From Bathynomus jamesi (taxonomy: Eukaryota > Arthropoda > Malacostraca > Isopoda > Cirolanidae): 64,000 bases of DNA. A program made the position numbers and the translations under genes. The DNA lies in NCBI GenBank assembly GCA_023014485.1, contig JAJOZX010000920.1:956501-1020500 (forward strand), written 5' to 3'. A model generated the notes under the pieces. That model was not told the DNA's origin, ran no database searches, and worked only from the letters and a program-made list of their open reading frames with translations. Shown piece after piece: positions 10,824-21,149 of the stretch (within the stretch, counting starts at the first letter, position 1; every line of letters begins with the position of its first letter).

Positions 10824-11243
10824 CTAGTACAGTTCCCGCCGCTTCGCTGACGGTTAGACAGGCTAAACTACAAAAAAAGGACCCAGCCGTGAAAATTTTG
10901 AGCTTCACATTGTGTCAACATTTCTGAATCTGGTATCTCCCAAAACCTCCTCACCCCCATTCATACAACTTGGAGGCTAACCCCCTCCCCCATTACCCCC
11001 ACCCCTCCCCATTACCCACCCATCCCCATTACCCCCCACCCCACCCTTCCCCCATTGCTAAACTATAGAAAAGAACACAGTCATGAAAATCTTGAGCTTC
11101 ACATTGCCGCCCGTAATACAATTTCTGAATTTTTTTTACAATTTCTGAATTTTTTTCTCACAATTTTTTCTCACAATTTCTGAAAGTGTGACGGACAGAC
11201 GGACAGACAGACAGACGGACAGCTCTCTTATTATAATATATTG

Positions 11244-11245
<2 letters not shown>
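10824..11245 (+). repeat. Dispersed repeat with CAGACGGACAGA tail
   Basis: Begins around ACAGTTCCCGCCGCTTCGCTG. Two direct internal copies share GAAAATTTTGAGCTTCACATTG-like sequence (10890s and 11090s) separated by a C-rich stretch of CCCCCATTACCC. It ends in a run of (GACAGACG) followed by TTATTATAATATA. A similar GGACAGACAGAAGGACAGA plus TTATTATTATAG tail ends the repeat at 43.9 kb, suggesting retrotransposon 3' ends. No coding frame. Confidence 0.55.
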
Positions 11246-11278
<33 letters not shown>

Positions 11279-11281
<3 letters not shown>

Positions 11282-12174
11282 TGGCGACTCCTGCACTCGG
11301 GCTTCTCGGGCTGAGCCCGAGAGGCAAGGGGCAAGGAGAAGCATGAGAAAAAAAATTGTGTATTTATAGATTTAAGTTTAAAAAAAAAAGTTTTAAATAC
11401 AAATTGCAAAAATGGTTTTTTGCTGGTAGTGTGTTACTATTTTTCTGTCTAGCCTTCGTCACGTAAGCAAATTTTGAGCACATTTAGATACCCTTACTAC
11501 CTATAAAAAAACTATATTGACACATTAAGTTTTCGTGTAATCTTTCAAGATCCTTTACTCGGGCGCAAGACATTACGCCCGAGAAAGTATAAGTAATATC
11601 GTATATTTAAAGTTCTTTTAATGAATAATTATTTGCTTGCATACGGTTACATAATAGTCCTTCTTCTAATTCTCATTAAATAAAATACGTTTTTCCTCCT
11701 ATTAATTTTTTTTTATAAAGAAAAAAACATTTCAACTCGGGCTTATATCCTTCGGCCTTGTAGAGGCACAATTTTTAATTCTGGCGATACATGGTAACTT
11801 TTTACGTTTCGATAAGCGTGCCTTCAACTGCCTTGGGCGGCAGTGCAGTTTGATTTTTGCCGGAATGTGAGGTTGTTCGCTCTTCTTAAATAATCTGATT
11901 TATTTTTAATATTATAAGTATTCTGAGAAGTATAGCTCACCCATGGGCAAAAAGGAATTACATGACCGAATATTAAAGGAATTTGCTTTAAAACCAAGAC
12001 GCTTCGACTTTATGTTCAAGTAAATAAAATTCAAATAATTTTTTACCGTTGTATGTATTTACTTATTTTATCGATAATCTTAAGTTATTGTCATGCATTC
12101 AAATGTCGGCTCATATGTAGACTTGAAAATTTAAAAAGAGCCCGAGTAGTCTTGAAGAGCTGGAGTCGCCACTG
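11279..12174. mobile_element. Non-coding TIR element, CAGTGGCGACTCC ends
   Basis: Begins CAGTGGCGACTCCTGC and ends with the complement (inward CAGTGGCGACTCCAGC), both ends also carrying CTCGGGC-type sequence internally. It is 896 bp, flanked on both sides by TATATAT. No open frame beyond small fragments, so a MITE-like non-autonomous element. The end sequence is compatible with hAT or Tc1-like origin; I cannot decide. Confidence 0.8.
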
Positions 12175-12178
12175 ATAT

Positions 12179-12238
<60 letters not shown>

Positions 12239-12241
<3 letters not shown>

Positions 12242-13082
12242 GGTGATTCAGCAAAGAGTACATTAAATTGGAGGATGAAATCCTTGGATAATTCTAAACC
12301 ACAATGTCTCTATGGTAAAATGTCAGATTCTGCATAGTTTCCATGTTACAATACATTTGAGATGTTGTATTAATGAGAGTGAATATGAAGTGAAATCCCC
12401 GTAGGTTTTCGTAATCATTTATTCACAGATCTCTATAGTGTGACCCCTCTTTGTTAGAACCTAAAGGAAATGTTCAAAGTTGCCCCCTTCTGCCTCAATG
12501 CAGGCCTGTACACGTCATACCATTGAATGTCTGATGCGTTCCAGAATGCCTGGACTATGTTTAATTTGCTCGCACCTGTCACGAACACGTGGCCATAATT
12601 CCTCTCTTGTTTGAACCTCTGTATCATACACCAACGTCTTTAAATGGCCCCACAGGTAGAAATCCAAAGGGTTAAGATCTGGAGAGCGGGGTGACCAGGG
12701 AACGGGGCCACCACGCCTTATCCACCTGTTGGGATAAACAGTATCCAGATATTCCCTTGATGCTCGGGCAAAATGTTCTCTTCTGGAGCGCGTCAGACAT
12801 TCAATGGTACGACGTGTACAGGCCTTCATTGAGGCAGAAGGGGGCAACTTTGAACATTTCCTTTAGTTTGTAACAAAGAGGGGTCACACTGTAGAGATCT
12901 GTGAATAAATGATTACAAAAACCTAAGGGGGTTTCACTTCATATTCACTCCCATTAATACATCTTAAATGTATTGTAACATGGAAACTATACAGAATTTG
13001 ACATTTTACCATAGATACATTGTGGTTTAGAATTATCCAAGGATTTCATCCTCCAATTTAATGTACTCTTTGCTGAATCACC

Positions 13083-13085
<3 letters not shown>
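12239..13085. mobile_element. Mariner-like element rearranged into a foldback
   Basis: Both ends read CAGGGTGATTCAGCAAAGAG inward and are flanked by TA. The inverted arms are unusually long, about 310 bp each (12239-12550 and 12775-13085), extending far past normal 25-30 bp mariner TIRs into coding sequence (both include TGCCTCAATG, CCTGTACACGTC and ATTGAATGTCTGA). The ~220-bp unique centre encodes the transposase C-terminus. This suggests that one end was duplicated in inverted orientation with loss of the rest. Confidence 0.87.
12515..12847 (-). pseudogene. Mariner-type transposase C-terminal fragment
   Basis: Minus-strand frame with PWSPRSPDLNPLDFYLWGHLK-type sequence: the SPDLNPLD block carries the third catalytic residue, an aspartate as in mariner-like enzymes, followed by YLWGHLK and a C-terminal tail (CEQIKHSPGILERIRHSMV). 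The first ~25 residues come from the inverted duplicate arm and are not original N-terminus. The first two catalytic aspartates and the helix-turn-helix are absent. Confidence 0.82.
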
Positions 13086-13124
<39 letters not shown>

Positions 13125-13142
13125 TATATATATATATATATA

Positions 13143-13426
13143 GAAACGACGTAAGTATAGAGGAGCGTTCTGCACACGAGGAAGAGAAATAACGAACAAA
13201 TGAAAAATGAGGTGACCGCGAGGGTGCCCTCTCAAGGCATTGGTTTCTGCCCTATGTAGGAGAATTGCGACTTCTGACTGATCGAGGCCCGTAGTGTAGT
13301 GGATAGCATATCTGACCGGCAATCGGAAGATCCTGGGTTCGATTCCCGGGCGGTTACCTCATTTTTCATTTGTTCGTTATTTCTCTTCCTCGTGTGCAGA
13401 ACGCTCCTCTATACTTACGTCGTTTT
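13143..13426 (+). repeat. tRNA-like foldback SINE, copy 1
   Basis: Inverted arms at about 13143-13212 and 13357-13426 share GACGTAAGTATAGAGGAGCG and GAACAAATGAAAAATGAGGT in opposite orientation; between them lies the tRNA-like core 13286-13358. The core plus arms recur in rearranged form at 13480-13690, 47.4-47.9 kb and 49.6-49.8 kb. Flanked on the left by (TA)n. Confidence 0.78.
13286..13358 (+). ncRNA. tRNA-like SINE core (not a functional tRNA)
   Basis: Starts GGCCCGTAGTGTAGTGGATA, has an anticodon-arm-like hairpin with five pairs around loop CCGGCAA (central triplet GGC), and a perfect B-box/T-arm GGGTTCGATTCCCGG. Base 33 is C instead of the near-universal U, and the acceptor strands pair badly. 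Five copies exist in SINE-like contexts, so it is a tRNA-derived pol III promoter rather than a tRNA gene. Confidence 0.7.
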
Positions 13427-13479
13427 TATACATTAATATACTGCGTGGTCATTGCAGTTAAATGTACATATTCACGATT

Positions 13480-13719
13480 TGCGAGGGTGCCCTCTCAAGG
13501 CATTGGTTTCTGCCCTATGTAGGAGAATTACGACTTCTGACTGATCGAGGCCCGTGGTGTAGTGGATAGCATATCTGACCGGCAATCGGAAGATCCTGGG
13601 TTCGATTCCCAGGCGGTTACCCATTTTTCATTTGTTCGTTATTTCTCTTCCTCGTGTGCAGAACGCTCCTCTATACTTACGTCGTTTCTATACATTAATA
13701 TACTGCGTGGTCATTGCAG

Positions 13720-13720
<1 letters not shown>
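13480..13720 (+). repeat. tRNA-like foldback SINE, copy 2 (left arm missing)
   Basis: Repeats GCGAGGGTGCCCTCTCAAGG and CCCTATGTAGGAGAATTACG from copy 1, then the tRNA-like core at 13549-13621 and the right arm with GAACGCTCCTCTATACTTAC, followed by ATATACTGCGTGGTCATTGC, which also follows copy 1. The two copies are in tandem. Confidence 0.77.
13549..13621 (+). ncRNA. tRNA-like SINE core
   Basis: Nearly identical to the core at 13286-13358, with the same CCGGCAA loop and GGTTCGATTCCCAGG T-arm (one mismatch in the stem). Same reasons for regarding it as a SINE promoter. Confidence 0.68.
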
Positions 13721-13757
<37 letters not shown>

Positions 13758-13758
13758 C

Positions 13759-14235
13759 TAGAGGGTGTTTCAGGAGGAAAGGTCAATAGTTCGGGAGGTG
13801 ATAGTGTCGGTCAATGTGAGAAAAAAAGTTCATATAAACATGTGTCTAATTCTGAATAGTTACGGAGATAGAGCTGTTTGAATCTGATGCGCGCGCAGCT
13901 CTTCCTCCCCCGCGGTGGTCCCATTCAATGGCCGTTGCAAAGTGCATTGAGGTTGACGGTGGGATTTTCGAAAACGTATTGTAAACTGTAACAAATTTGT
14001 CATTTCTGTATCTGATACCATTCAAAATGCCAATGTTTAAACATTAAATGTTAGAAACAGTAATTGGTTTCTCTTTCTTGATTACCATTAACAATGCTTT
14101 TGTATTTGTAGATTCAAACAGCTCTATCTCCGTAACCATTCAGAATTAGACACATGTTCATATGAACTTTTTTTCTCACAATGACCGATACTCTCACCTC
14201 CCGAAGTATTGCCCTTTCCTCCTGAAACACCCTGT
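13759..14235. mobile_element. MITE with GGGTGTTTCAGGAGG ends
   Basis: Ends read AGGGTGTTTCAGGAGGAAAG on both sides (inward). Inverted similarity extends over about 115 bp, including AGACACATGTTCATATGAAC- and AGCTCTATCTCCGTAAC-like stretches. 477 bp, non-coding; the CAGGGTGTTTC start and TA-rich flanks fit a mariner-derived MITE. Confidence 0.85.
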
Positions 14236-14262
14236 GTGTGTATATATATATATACACACACA

Positions 14263-15848
14263 CAGTGGCGTACACAAGTATTTGTACAGAGAAATATTTT
14301 AGTTATATTCGTCCTTATCTTTTGATCTTTTGTACCATACATAGGATAACTATGAAAAGTTTACCGTTCGTTTGGAAAAATTTAACAAATAACAAACTTA
14401 GTTTAATTCCAACATATAATGTAAAATATCAAAGAATTTCAAGAAAATAAAAAAGTTAAAATGCAAAAGTTTTCGTACGTTTATTTACAAAATTATTTAA
14501 TACTTTGTGTGTCTACCTCAAGCTTGAAGAATTTATAATTTTTATCAGTAGTTGGTCGTTTATTAATTAGAGACTTGGCAATTTTTAATTCTAAAATTTT
14601 CTCTCTGAATTTTCATGGAAGATAGATGACCGTAGAAGCCATTAGTAAGCAATGGGTCATCGTAGTAAAGGGCTGTCTACAGATCTTAAGAGATCTGCTA
14701 CTGCTGCACACGAGTCGAAACAGCTATAAGAAGACAGTAAAATAACTTTGAATTCCATTTACGACGGTTGCTGCACTTATAAAGAAATGGAAAGGCTTTG
14801 GAACAATCAAAATTCTACCAAAGTGTGGACGGCCTCGCAAGATTTCAGAACGTACAGCTAAACGGATTGAAAGAATGGCTGTTGCGAGTACACGAGCGAC
14901 TAGGTGATATTTGCCAAACATTAAGACTGTCTAAAATTGATGTCCATCCCTCTACTGTACGTCGTACATTGAGAAAGAATGGTTTGCTTGGAAGGGTTGC
15001 ATGAAGAAAACCTCTGCTACGAAAATCCCACAAAGAAGCTCGTTTAAAGTACGTCAAGGATCATCAAAATGATGGATTTTCATCCTGGAAGAAAGTTTTC
15101 CGAGCAGACGAAACCAAAATTGAATTATTCGGGAACAACGTGTAACGGTATATTTGGCGAAAATTAAATATTGCACTCGTGGATAAAGACATCTTTCCTG
15201 TGGTTAAACGTGGTGGTGGTAGTTTGCTGGTCCAGGAAAGCTTGTTGTCATAAATGGAATCTTGAATTCGAAGAAATATCAGGAAAATTTGCGAATGGGT
15301 CGCAATTGGGTACCGCAACAAGATAATGATCCAAAACATAAAAGTAAAAGCACCATGAAATGGCTTCAACAAAAGAATTTCAAGCTCCTCGAGTGGCCCA
15401 GTTAAATCCCAGATCTTAGTTTCATCGAGAATTTATGGTTTGATTTGTAAATGGTTGTTCCGCAAGAGAAGCTCTTAAAATCTGAATGAAATGCAACAAT
15501 TTTTTTTCAGAAGAATGGGCTAAAATTTCTACTGAGAGATTCCGAAACCTTGCAGAAAAGTACCTATAACGAATCATTGAAGTCATTCATGCAAAAGGTA
15601 GACACACAAAGTACTAAATAATTTTGTAACTAAATGTAGGAAAATTTTTGCATTTTAACTTTTATTTAATTTTCCCCAAATTCTTTGTTGTTTTATATTA
15701 TATGTTGGAGTTGAATTAATTTTTTTTTTTGTGTTCAATTTTTCGAAATGAAAGGTCAATTTTTCATAACTATCCTTTGCATAGTAAAAAAGATAAGTAC
15801 GAATACAACTGAAATATTTCTCTATACGCATACTTATGAACGCCACTG
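14263..15848 (+). mobile_element. Tc1-like element
   Basis: Ends CAGTGGCGTACACAAGTATT and, inward from the right, CAGTGGCGTTCATAAGTATG; inverted similarity continues for over 300 bp to GGTAGACACACAAAGTA. TA follows the right end. The 1586-bp length is usual for Tc1. It contains one broken transposase gene. Confidence 0.88.
14652..15570 (+). pseudogene. Tc1-like transposase, broken
   Basis: Begins at ATG 14652 (MGHRSKGLSTDLKR). After a frame change the paired helix-turn-helix region reads KKWKGFGTIKILPKCGRPRK (14788-14840). The catalytic part follows with FRADETKIELFGNN (first Asp), VVKRGGGSLLV, a QQDNDPKHKS block (second Asp, near 15318-15350) and IPDLSFIENLWFDL (final Glu, near 15408-15445). 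Several stops and frame changes occur. All three acidic positions can still be seen. Confidence 0.83.
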
Positions 15849-15849
15849 T

Positions 15850-16168
15850 ATATTTTTTTTATGCAGGGAGGAGGGGCCAAGGGCGAATGCCCGCAAAATC
15901 GCCTCCTCCATAGAGGAGGAACAGAGCCAAAATCAAGGTCCTTTTGTTGGTGTTTTTATTTTTGAAGAGTATATAGTGTGTAAGATGCATGAATGTGTAG
16001 TAAGGAATAGTGAGAGAAATGTGTGTTTGAGAGCATGCTGGACTGCTCACAAGGTAGATGAGACACGTGAAAATATCAGCTGAGGCAGACAGTAATAAGA
16101 GAAACGGGATTTCCAACACTCCGTCTCCTGCCTACCATCTCCCCCGGAGTACTTCCCTGGTGCACTGG
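15850..16168. other. No gene recognised
   Basis: Contains a short inverted pair GGGCGAATGCC / GCCTCCTCCATAGAGGAGG and an open frame with no recognisable domain (15748-16083, overlapping the Tc1 end). I see nothing to support a gene. Confidence 0.4.
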
Positions 16169-16169
16169 T

Positions 16170-16590
16170 GAGAGTGTTCGAAAAGTCCCGTCACCACCTA
16201 CAAAATGTACAATGTACATATTGTAATACTAATTTTATTTTTATGTGATTAATTGAATTTATGTGATTCATTGACATTTTTTTCCTTTTCCAGGTGTTAG
16301 AGTTGTTAACGATTAAAAGAAATTGCAGTCCCCATGTCCACAATGAGAGATCACATAACAAAAGATCTCGGCATGAAACCATACCGCCCGTCATGATGGT
16401 AATGATGGTGTAAACACAGATATTCTTGATTAGTAACTGTATTTACTGTAATTAAAGTAATTGTTGCTAGTGATTTGTTTCTTAAATTACACCTACAACA
16501 TATAAATACAATTAATCACACAAAAATAAAATTTGTATTACAATATGTACATTTTGTAGGGGGTGACGGGACTTTTGGAACACCTTGTAG
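16170..16590. mobile_element. MITE with AAGTCCCGTCACC ends
   Basis: Ends read GTTCGAAAAGTCCCGTCACC on the left and GTTCCAAAAGTCCCGTCACC inward from the right. Inverted similarity extends through CCTACAAAATGTAC, ATTGTAATAC and TTTATTTTTATGTG. About 420 bp, non-coding. Confidence 0.82.
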
Positions 16591-16910
16591 ACACCAATCA
16601 ACCAGGGAGTCGCATTTGTATTAAAAAGGACACGTATGTCCGTTGGTATTTAAACATATTTTAATTTGTTTACAAGGTTGAAATTGTAATGTACTTAAGT
16701 TGGAGCACGAATGATAACTCAATAATAAAAACAAATTGTTCTTTGAATGCAACCAAATATAAGGGTTATTTTGCTCACCATATCGAGGTAGCCCTGAAGC
16801 CCATTTTTCTGTATGTAGCCCAGGTTGTACTAAAATTTTTACAGTCTCATCTATGAGTTGACTCGTATGGTTATTTCTGAACAAAAACTTGTATGTATAA
16901 AATTTTGGTA

Positions 16911-17572
16911 TCATGTCAAGAATAGCGAACCCAATTTTACCATGTCAAGAATAGCGAACCCAAAAATTCCCTTGTCAAGAATAGCGAACCCAAAAGTTCC
17001 CATGTCAAGAATAGCAAACCCAATATAAATATCATGTAAAGGAAAAAGTTAAACATATGTAATCTTCACTTTATTGATGAAAGAATAAATAAAACAATTT
17101 ACTGAAATGAAAATGAACCGTATACTAATTTATTAAAAAGGAAATTGAGTGGCAATTGCGGGTAGCAAAAATTAACCAAACTATCACGACTTAACCTAAC
17201 CAATCGTCAAGGGCGTACAATTAACCTAAAAAAATAAATAAAAAACAATAAATTTTTTTTTATTTATTTATTTTTATATATTAAGAGAAGAGGATTCTTT
17301 ATACTGTACGGCATTGACGATTGGTTAGGTTAAGTCGTGCTAGTTTGGTTAAATAAAAAAAGACTAATATAAAAGCATTTAATACGTCCTTAACTAATTA
17401 CTTAAAATTGGAAACATAAACCTACCGTCTGAAGTTATGAAAACGTCCTTGAGGACTTCCCATGTCAAGAATAGCGAACCCAATTTTACCATGTCAAGAA
17501 TAGCGAACCCAAAAATTCCCTTGTCAAGAATAGCGAACCCTGCAGGTGTTGGGTTCGCTATTCTTGACATGA
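16911..17572. repeat. Foldback array of GTCAAGAATAGCGAACCC units
   Basis: Four direct units about 30 bp apart lie at 16911-17025 (TGTCAAGAATAGCGAACCCA with AT-rich spacers) and three more at 17461-17540, immediately followed by one inverted unit at 17552-17569. Between the two clusters lies an inverted pair sharing ACTTAACCTAACCAATCGTC (17175-17219 and 17306-17350). Non-coding; spacing and spacers are too regular and too similar for CRISPR. Confidence 0.83.
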
Positions 17573-17583
17573 TCCAAATTTTG

Positions 17584-17977
17584 TATATATTTGCCAGAAC
17601 GTAACGTAGAACATACAAATGTTAATTGTATTTTTTATATGTAGTTTTATTTAACTTGACTGGCTAAAAGATTGATTAAAAGATTGGTTAAAAGGTTGAT
17701 TAAAAAATATTTCACTTCATAGAGTTATGATTAAATAATATAAAAATTATGAGTAAACAGTGTGGATTAACTAAAGAATGCACAAACGAACTTATAGCTA
17801 AATATCAGAAATTAATTATAATTATTATTATTATGAATATATAAATTATAAATCATAATTATAATTATCATGACTGAGTAAAACGTAGTAATTAATTTAG
17901 AATACACAAACAAACTTATACTAGTCGAATATAAAAAATTAATTATAAAATACAGTATATATTTTATCTTAAAAGTG

Positions 17978-18015
<38 letters not shown>

Positions 18016-18519
18016 AGATACAAATACAAAGAATTAATACAGTTAAACACGAAAAAGAGACGAATAAAACGGTATGTATTGTACGATACATTATTGGGCT
18101 AAGGGTGTATGATTTGACTTCACAGTATATATTTGCCAGAACGTAACGTAGAACATACAAATATTAATTGTATTTTTTATATGTAGTTTTATTTAACTTG
18201 ACTGGCTAAAAGATTGATTAAAAGATTGGTTAAAAGGTTGATTAAAAAATATTTCACTTCATAGAGTTATGATTAAATAATATAAAAATTATGAGTAAAC
18301 AGTGTGGATTAACTAAAGAATGCACAAACGAACTTATAGCTAAATATCAGAAATTAATTATAATTATTATTATTATGAATATATAAATTATAAATCATAA
18401 TTATAATTATCATGACTGAGTAAAACGTAGTAATTAATTTAGAATACACAAACAAACTTATACTAGTCGAATATAAAAAATTAATTATAAAATACAGTAT
18501 ATATTTTATCTTAAAAGTG

Positions 18520-18557
<38 letters not shown>

Positions 18558-18668
18558 AGATACAAATACAAAGAATTAATACAGTTAAACACGAAAAAGA
18601 GACGAATAAAACGGTATATATTGTACGATACATTATTGGGCTAAGGGTGTATGATTTGACTTCACAGT
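17584..18668 (+). repeat. Tandem duplication, 542-bp unit x2
   Basis: 17584-18125 is repeated at 18126-18668. I see only two substitutions (GTTAATTG vs ATTAATTG near the start, and GGTATGTATTG vs GGTATATATTG near the end), even though each unit carries an (ATT)n tract. The unit is AT-rich with no open frame beyond microsatellite translation. Confidence 0.93.
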
Positions 18669-18898
18669 ATAACCTTTGATAACCTTTGTTAACCTTTGTT
18701 AATTATTTCATTGCTCGTTTTCATAAGCTGTTGTGTTTACTTTATATTTTATTACATTACAGGTTTGTCCGGTTGTAGTTGCTGTAATGGAATGACTGTG
18801 GTGTATGTAGGTGCTGTATTGGCTTCCCAATCTGAGGTCACACCCTTTTAAAATGGAAATCTTTCTCACTGTCCTTCTTTAGTGGTGGGGGTATATAC

Positions 18899-19829
18899 CA
18901 GACATGGGCAGTAAATACTTTAGATGTATTTAAATAATAAATACATTACTTGAAAATAAAAGTAATTAAATACTAAATAAAATTCAGGTTTTCATAAAGT
19001 ATTTAAATACTAAATACATTACTCCTAAAATGTATTTAAATACATTTGAAATACAATTTAGATACTTTTCAAAAAGCGCATAAAGTCACTAACATCAGCT
19101 TAGAGTAAAATAAAATCGAGAAGTCGCAGAAGTAGAAGCTGCAATTGTTTTGTGGCACAGAAGACATAAAGTCTTCACTTTACTACCATCTTTGGAAGTT
19201 ATTCGGAAATATTTTCCATCAAAAAGTGGGTGCAGGTGTGATTCGCTATTTTTATTTTCACTTCCACCATCAACAACTTCTATTTTACTACCTTCTTTTC
19301 CACCACTTCCACTTGCTGCAGCCATGTTATAAATGTCCTCGTCTAATATGAGCAATAGGCTAAGGCTAATTGCACAGTTAGCGCTGAACTTTACACAACC
19401 ACATATGACGATGCCTCAGGATAGACTGCGGGCAACGCACTGCAGCTGTGAGTCTGTGACAATCGCCACTAGAGCAGGCTGGAAGTCCCATTTTTCAAGG
19501 TGCTTCCAGAAAGTTCCAGCCTGCTGAGCATGAAACTTTCTGGAAGCACAAGCTCCTTGAAAAATGTTTTACTGTGTTCTGTGGTACCAGTTAAATGCTG
19601 GGTGGTTAGTACTGTACATCCTCGCAAAATTGAACAGTTCACAAAAAAGTATTTTAAAAATGTATTTAAAAACAGGTATTTACAAATACTAAATACTTTT
19701 CAAAAGTATTTAAATACATAATTAAATATACTCTCCAAAAAATATTTATAAATACATGTATTTAAATACATTTGTAGTTAAACATGTATTTAAGTATTTT
19801 CAAATACATTACACTACTGCCCATGTCTG
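18899..19829. mobile_element. hAT element, second TAAATAC-type copy
   Basis: Ends CAGACATGGGCAGTAAATAC and (inward from right) CAGACATGGGCAGTAGTGTA. Flanks GTATATAC (18891-18898) and GTATACAC (19830-19837) match at 7 of 8 positions, a decayed 8-bp target duplication. Subterminal zones carry the same TATTTAAATAC repeats as the copy at 4.05-5.25 kb, and the internal BED remnant is related. Non-autonomous. Confidence 0.9.
19095..19355 (-). pseudogene. BED-type zinc finger remnant of hAT transposase
   Basis: 86-residue minus-strand frame: a low-complexity N-terminus (MAAASGSGGKEGSK), then HPLFDGKYFRITSKDG, LCLLCHKTIAAST: the first half of a BED finger. The distal histidines are lost because the frame leaves the homology at SRFYFTLS. 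The PLFDGKYF block is shared with the hAT at 4.05 kb. Confidence 0.78.
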
Positions 19830-19851
19830 GTATACACCCATAATGACCTTA

Positions 19852-20090
19852 CGGATGTTTTCGGTTTGGCGGACTGCTACAGATTTTTTCCGAAACTTAA
19901 CAAAAAATTATTATTTACAAATTTTATCCTAAGGAAGTGTCTAATTCCTAACGTAACTTAACTAAACCTAACATAACCTATCTAACCTAACCTTATTTAC
20001 ATTTCCTTAGGATAAAATTTGTAAATAATTTATTTGCTAAGTTTCGTAAAATCTGTAGTAGCCGCCAAACCGAAAAGATCCGACCTTACA
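19852..20090. repeat. Palindromic foldback element
   Basis: Left arm TTTTCGGTTTGGCGG...CTACAGATTTT...CGAAACTTA...TTTACAAATTTTATCCTAAGGAA pairs with the right arm TTCCTTAGGATAAAATTTGT...CTAAGTTTCGTAAAATCTGTAG...CCGCCAAACCGAAAA. The loop is a run of CTAACCTAACC-like sequence. About 240 bp, non-coding. Confidence 0.83.
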
Positions 20091-20454
20091 TAAAACGATG
20101 GAAGTTCTTCAAATTTTACAGTAAGATGAATAGGGATAGGTAGTAATCACTATATAAAGTGCGTCCCTTCCGAAGTAGTAAAGGTAGTAAGGTTCACTCG
20201 GTTCTGTGGATGCATCCCACCCAGAATGGGAAAATGGCGTACGGACTGAAATGATAAAAAATTGAAAAATTAAAAAGTAAATATGAAATAATGAAAGTTA
20301 AGCATTACTGTATATAAGAACATACACTATTTTAGCTTAGCATGCTGCAGTAGTGACTGTTAGAAATATACACTTATACAGTCATAAGCATAATTCACTT
20401 TAAGGAAAAGAAGTGTTGATATTTAGAATATGGTATTTCAAATTATGTAATGCA

Positions 20455-20757
20455 TTATTTTCCTTCTTACTTTTACAATTTCAGATTGTTCGATTATCAA
20501 CACTCAAAACATCCATTTTTGGTTCATGTTGGAGACAAGAAAGCTTTGGTTTTCCCATATGAATCAGGGGACCCTTCCGCGATGGAAGAATGGGAAGAAG
20601 GAAGCGAAAAGGAAGATTCTTCATCTTGGAGAAGTGAAGAGTTGATTCTTTTATGAAGCTGAGAAAGAGTGACTCCGTGAAGGAGTTCCTTGCAGAGAAC
20701 TCTTACGAAAGGGGAACACTGCGTACCAACGATCTAAACACACGCACAAAAAAAGGG
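20455..20757 (+). other. Possible coding exon, unrecognised
   Basis: A good splice-acceptor-like stretch (TTACTTTTACAATTTCAG, ending at about 20483) precedes an open frame reading FDYQHSKHPFLVHVGDKKAL, an acidic stretch, then SSWRSEELILL. After a one-base frame change it would continue with YEAEKESDSVKEFLAE. The W-x-x-E-E-L-I-L-L pattern is reminiscent of a Myb/SANT-like helix. This could equally be a TE fragment. Low confidence. Confidence 0.3.
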
Positions 20758-20939
20758 CCTTAATATAAATTATAGAAATGTTTAATGTTATGAATTGAAA
20801 TTGTTCTACCGCTTACTTTGATCGCTTGTATTTTGTTTCTTTAAAATTATATTGTTTTTCTTTTTGGTAAATGTATGAATGAATGCTTCAAGTGTATGCG
20901 TGCAGTTAAGTCAATATTCTCGATTACGAGGAATTGAAA

Positions 20940-21095
20940 CGGGAATAAAACCACAATAAGAAACTGATTTATTAGAAGCACAAGCTTTTGGCCTATCCTG
21001 AGGTTTTTAACATGTGCGAGAACATGAAGATTTTAGAATTGGTCGAAAGTTGGAGCTTCTAATAAATCAGCTTCTTATTGTGGCTTTATATCCTT
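20940..21095. repeat. Penelope-like terminal inverted repeat, candidate
   Basis: Inverted arms CACAATAAGAAACTGATTTA / TAAATCAGCTTCTTATTGTG and TTAGAAGCACAAGCTTTTGG / related complement lie around a loop beginning CCTGAGG and ending GGTCGAAAG. The CTGA...CGAAA arrangement recurs at 22.04 kb and 41.79 kb, in places associated with Penelope-like elements. No coding remnant here. Confidence 0.5.
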
Positions 21096-21149
21096 GTATG
21101 AAAGTGTGTTAACTCACTATACAATAAATATTATTTCTCATAACTTACT

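Noticed and set aside
13286..13358. Functional tRNA-Ala(GGC) gene
   Set aside because: C at position 33, poor acceptor stem, and repetition with common flanks point to a SINE core.
13720..13760. Open frames translating to IYIYIYIY (also at 11.2, 30.5, 41.3, 47.3, 47.9, 49.5 kb)
   Set aside because: Pure products of (TA)n microsatellites in any frame; no coding character outside the repeat.
16911..17572. CRISPR-like array
   Set aside because: Spacers are short AT-rich variants of one another, an inverted unit is present, and the context is a eukaryotic foldback.
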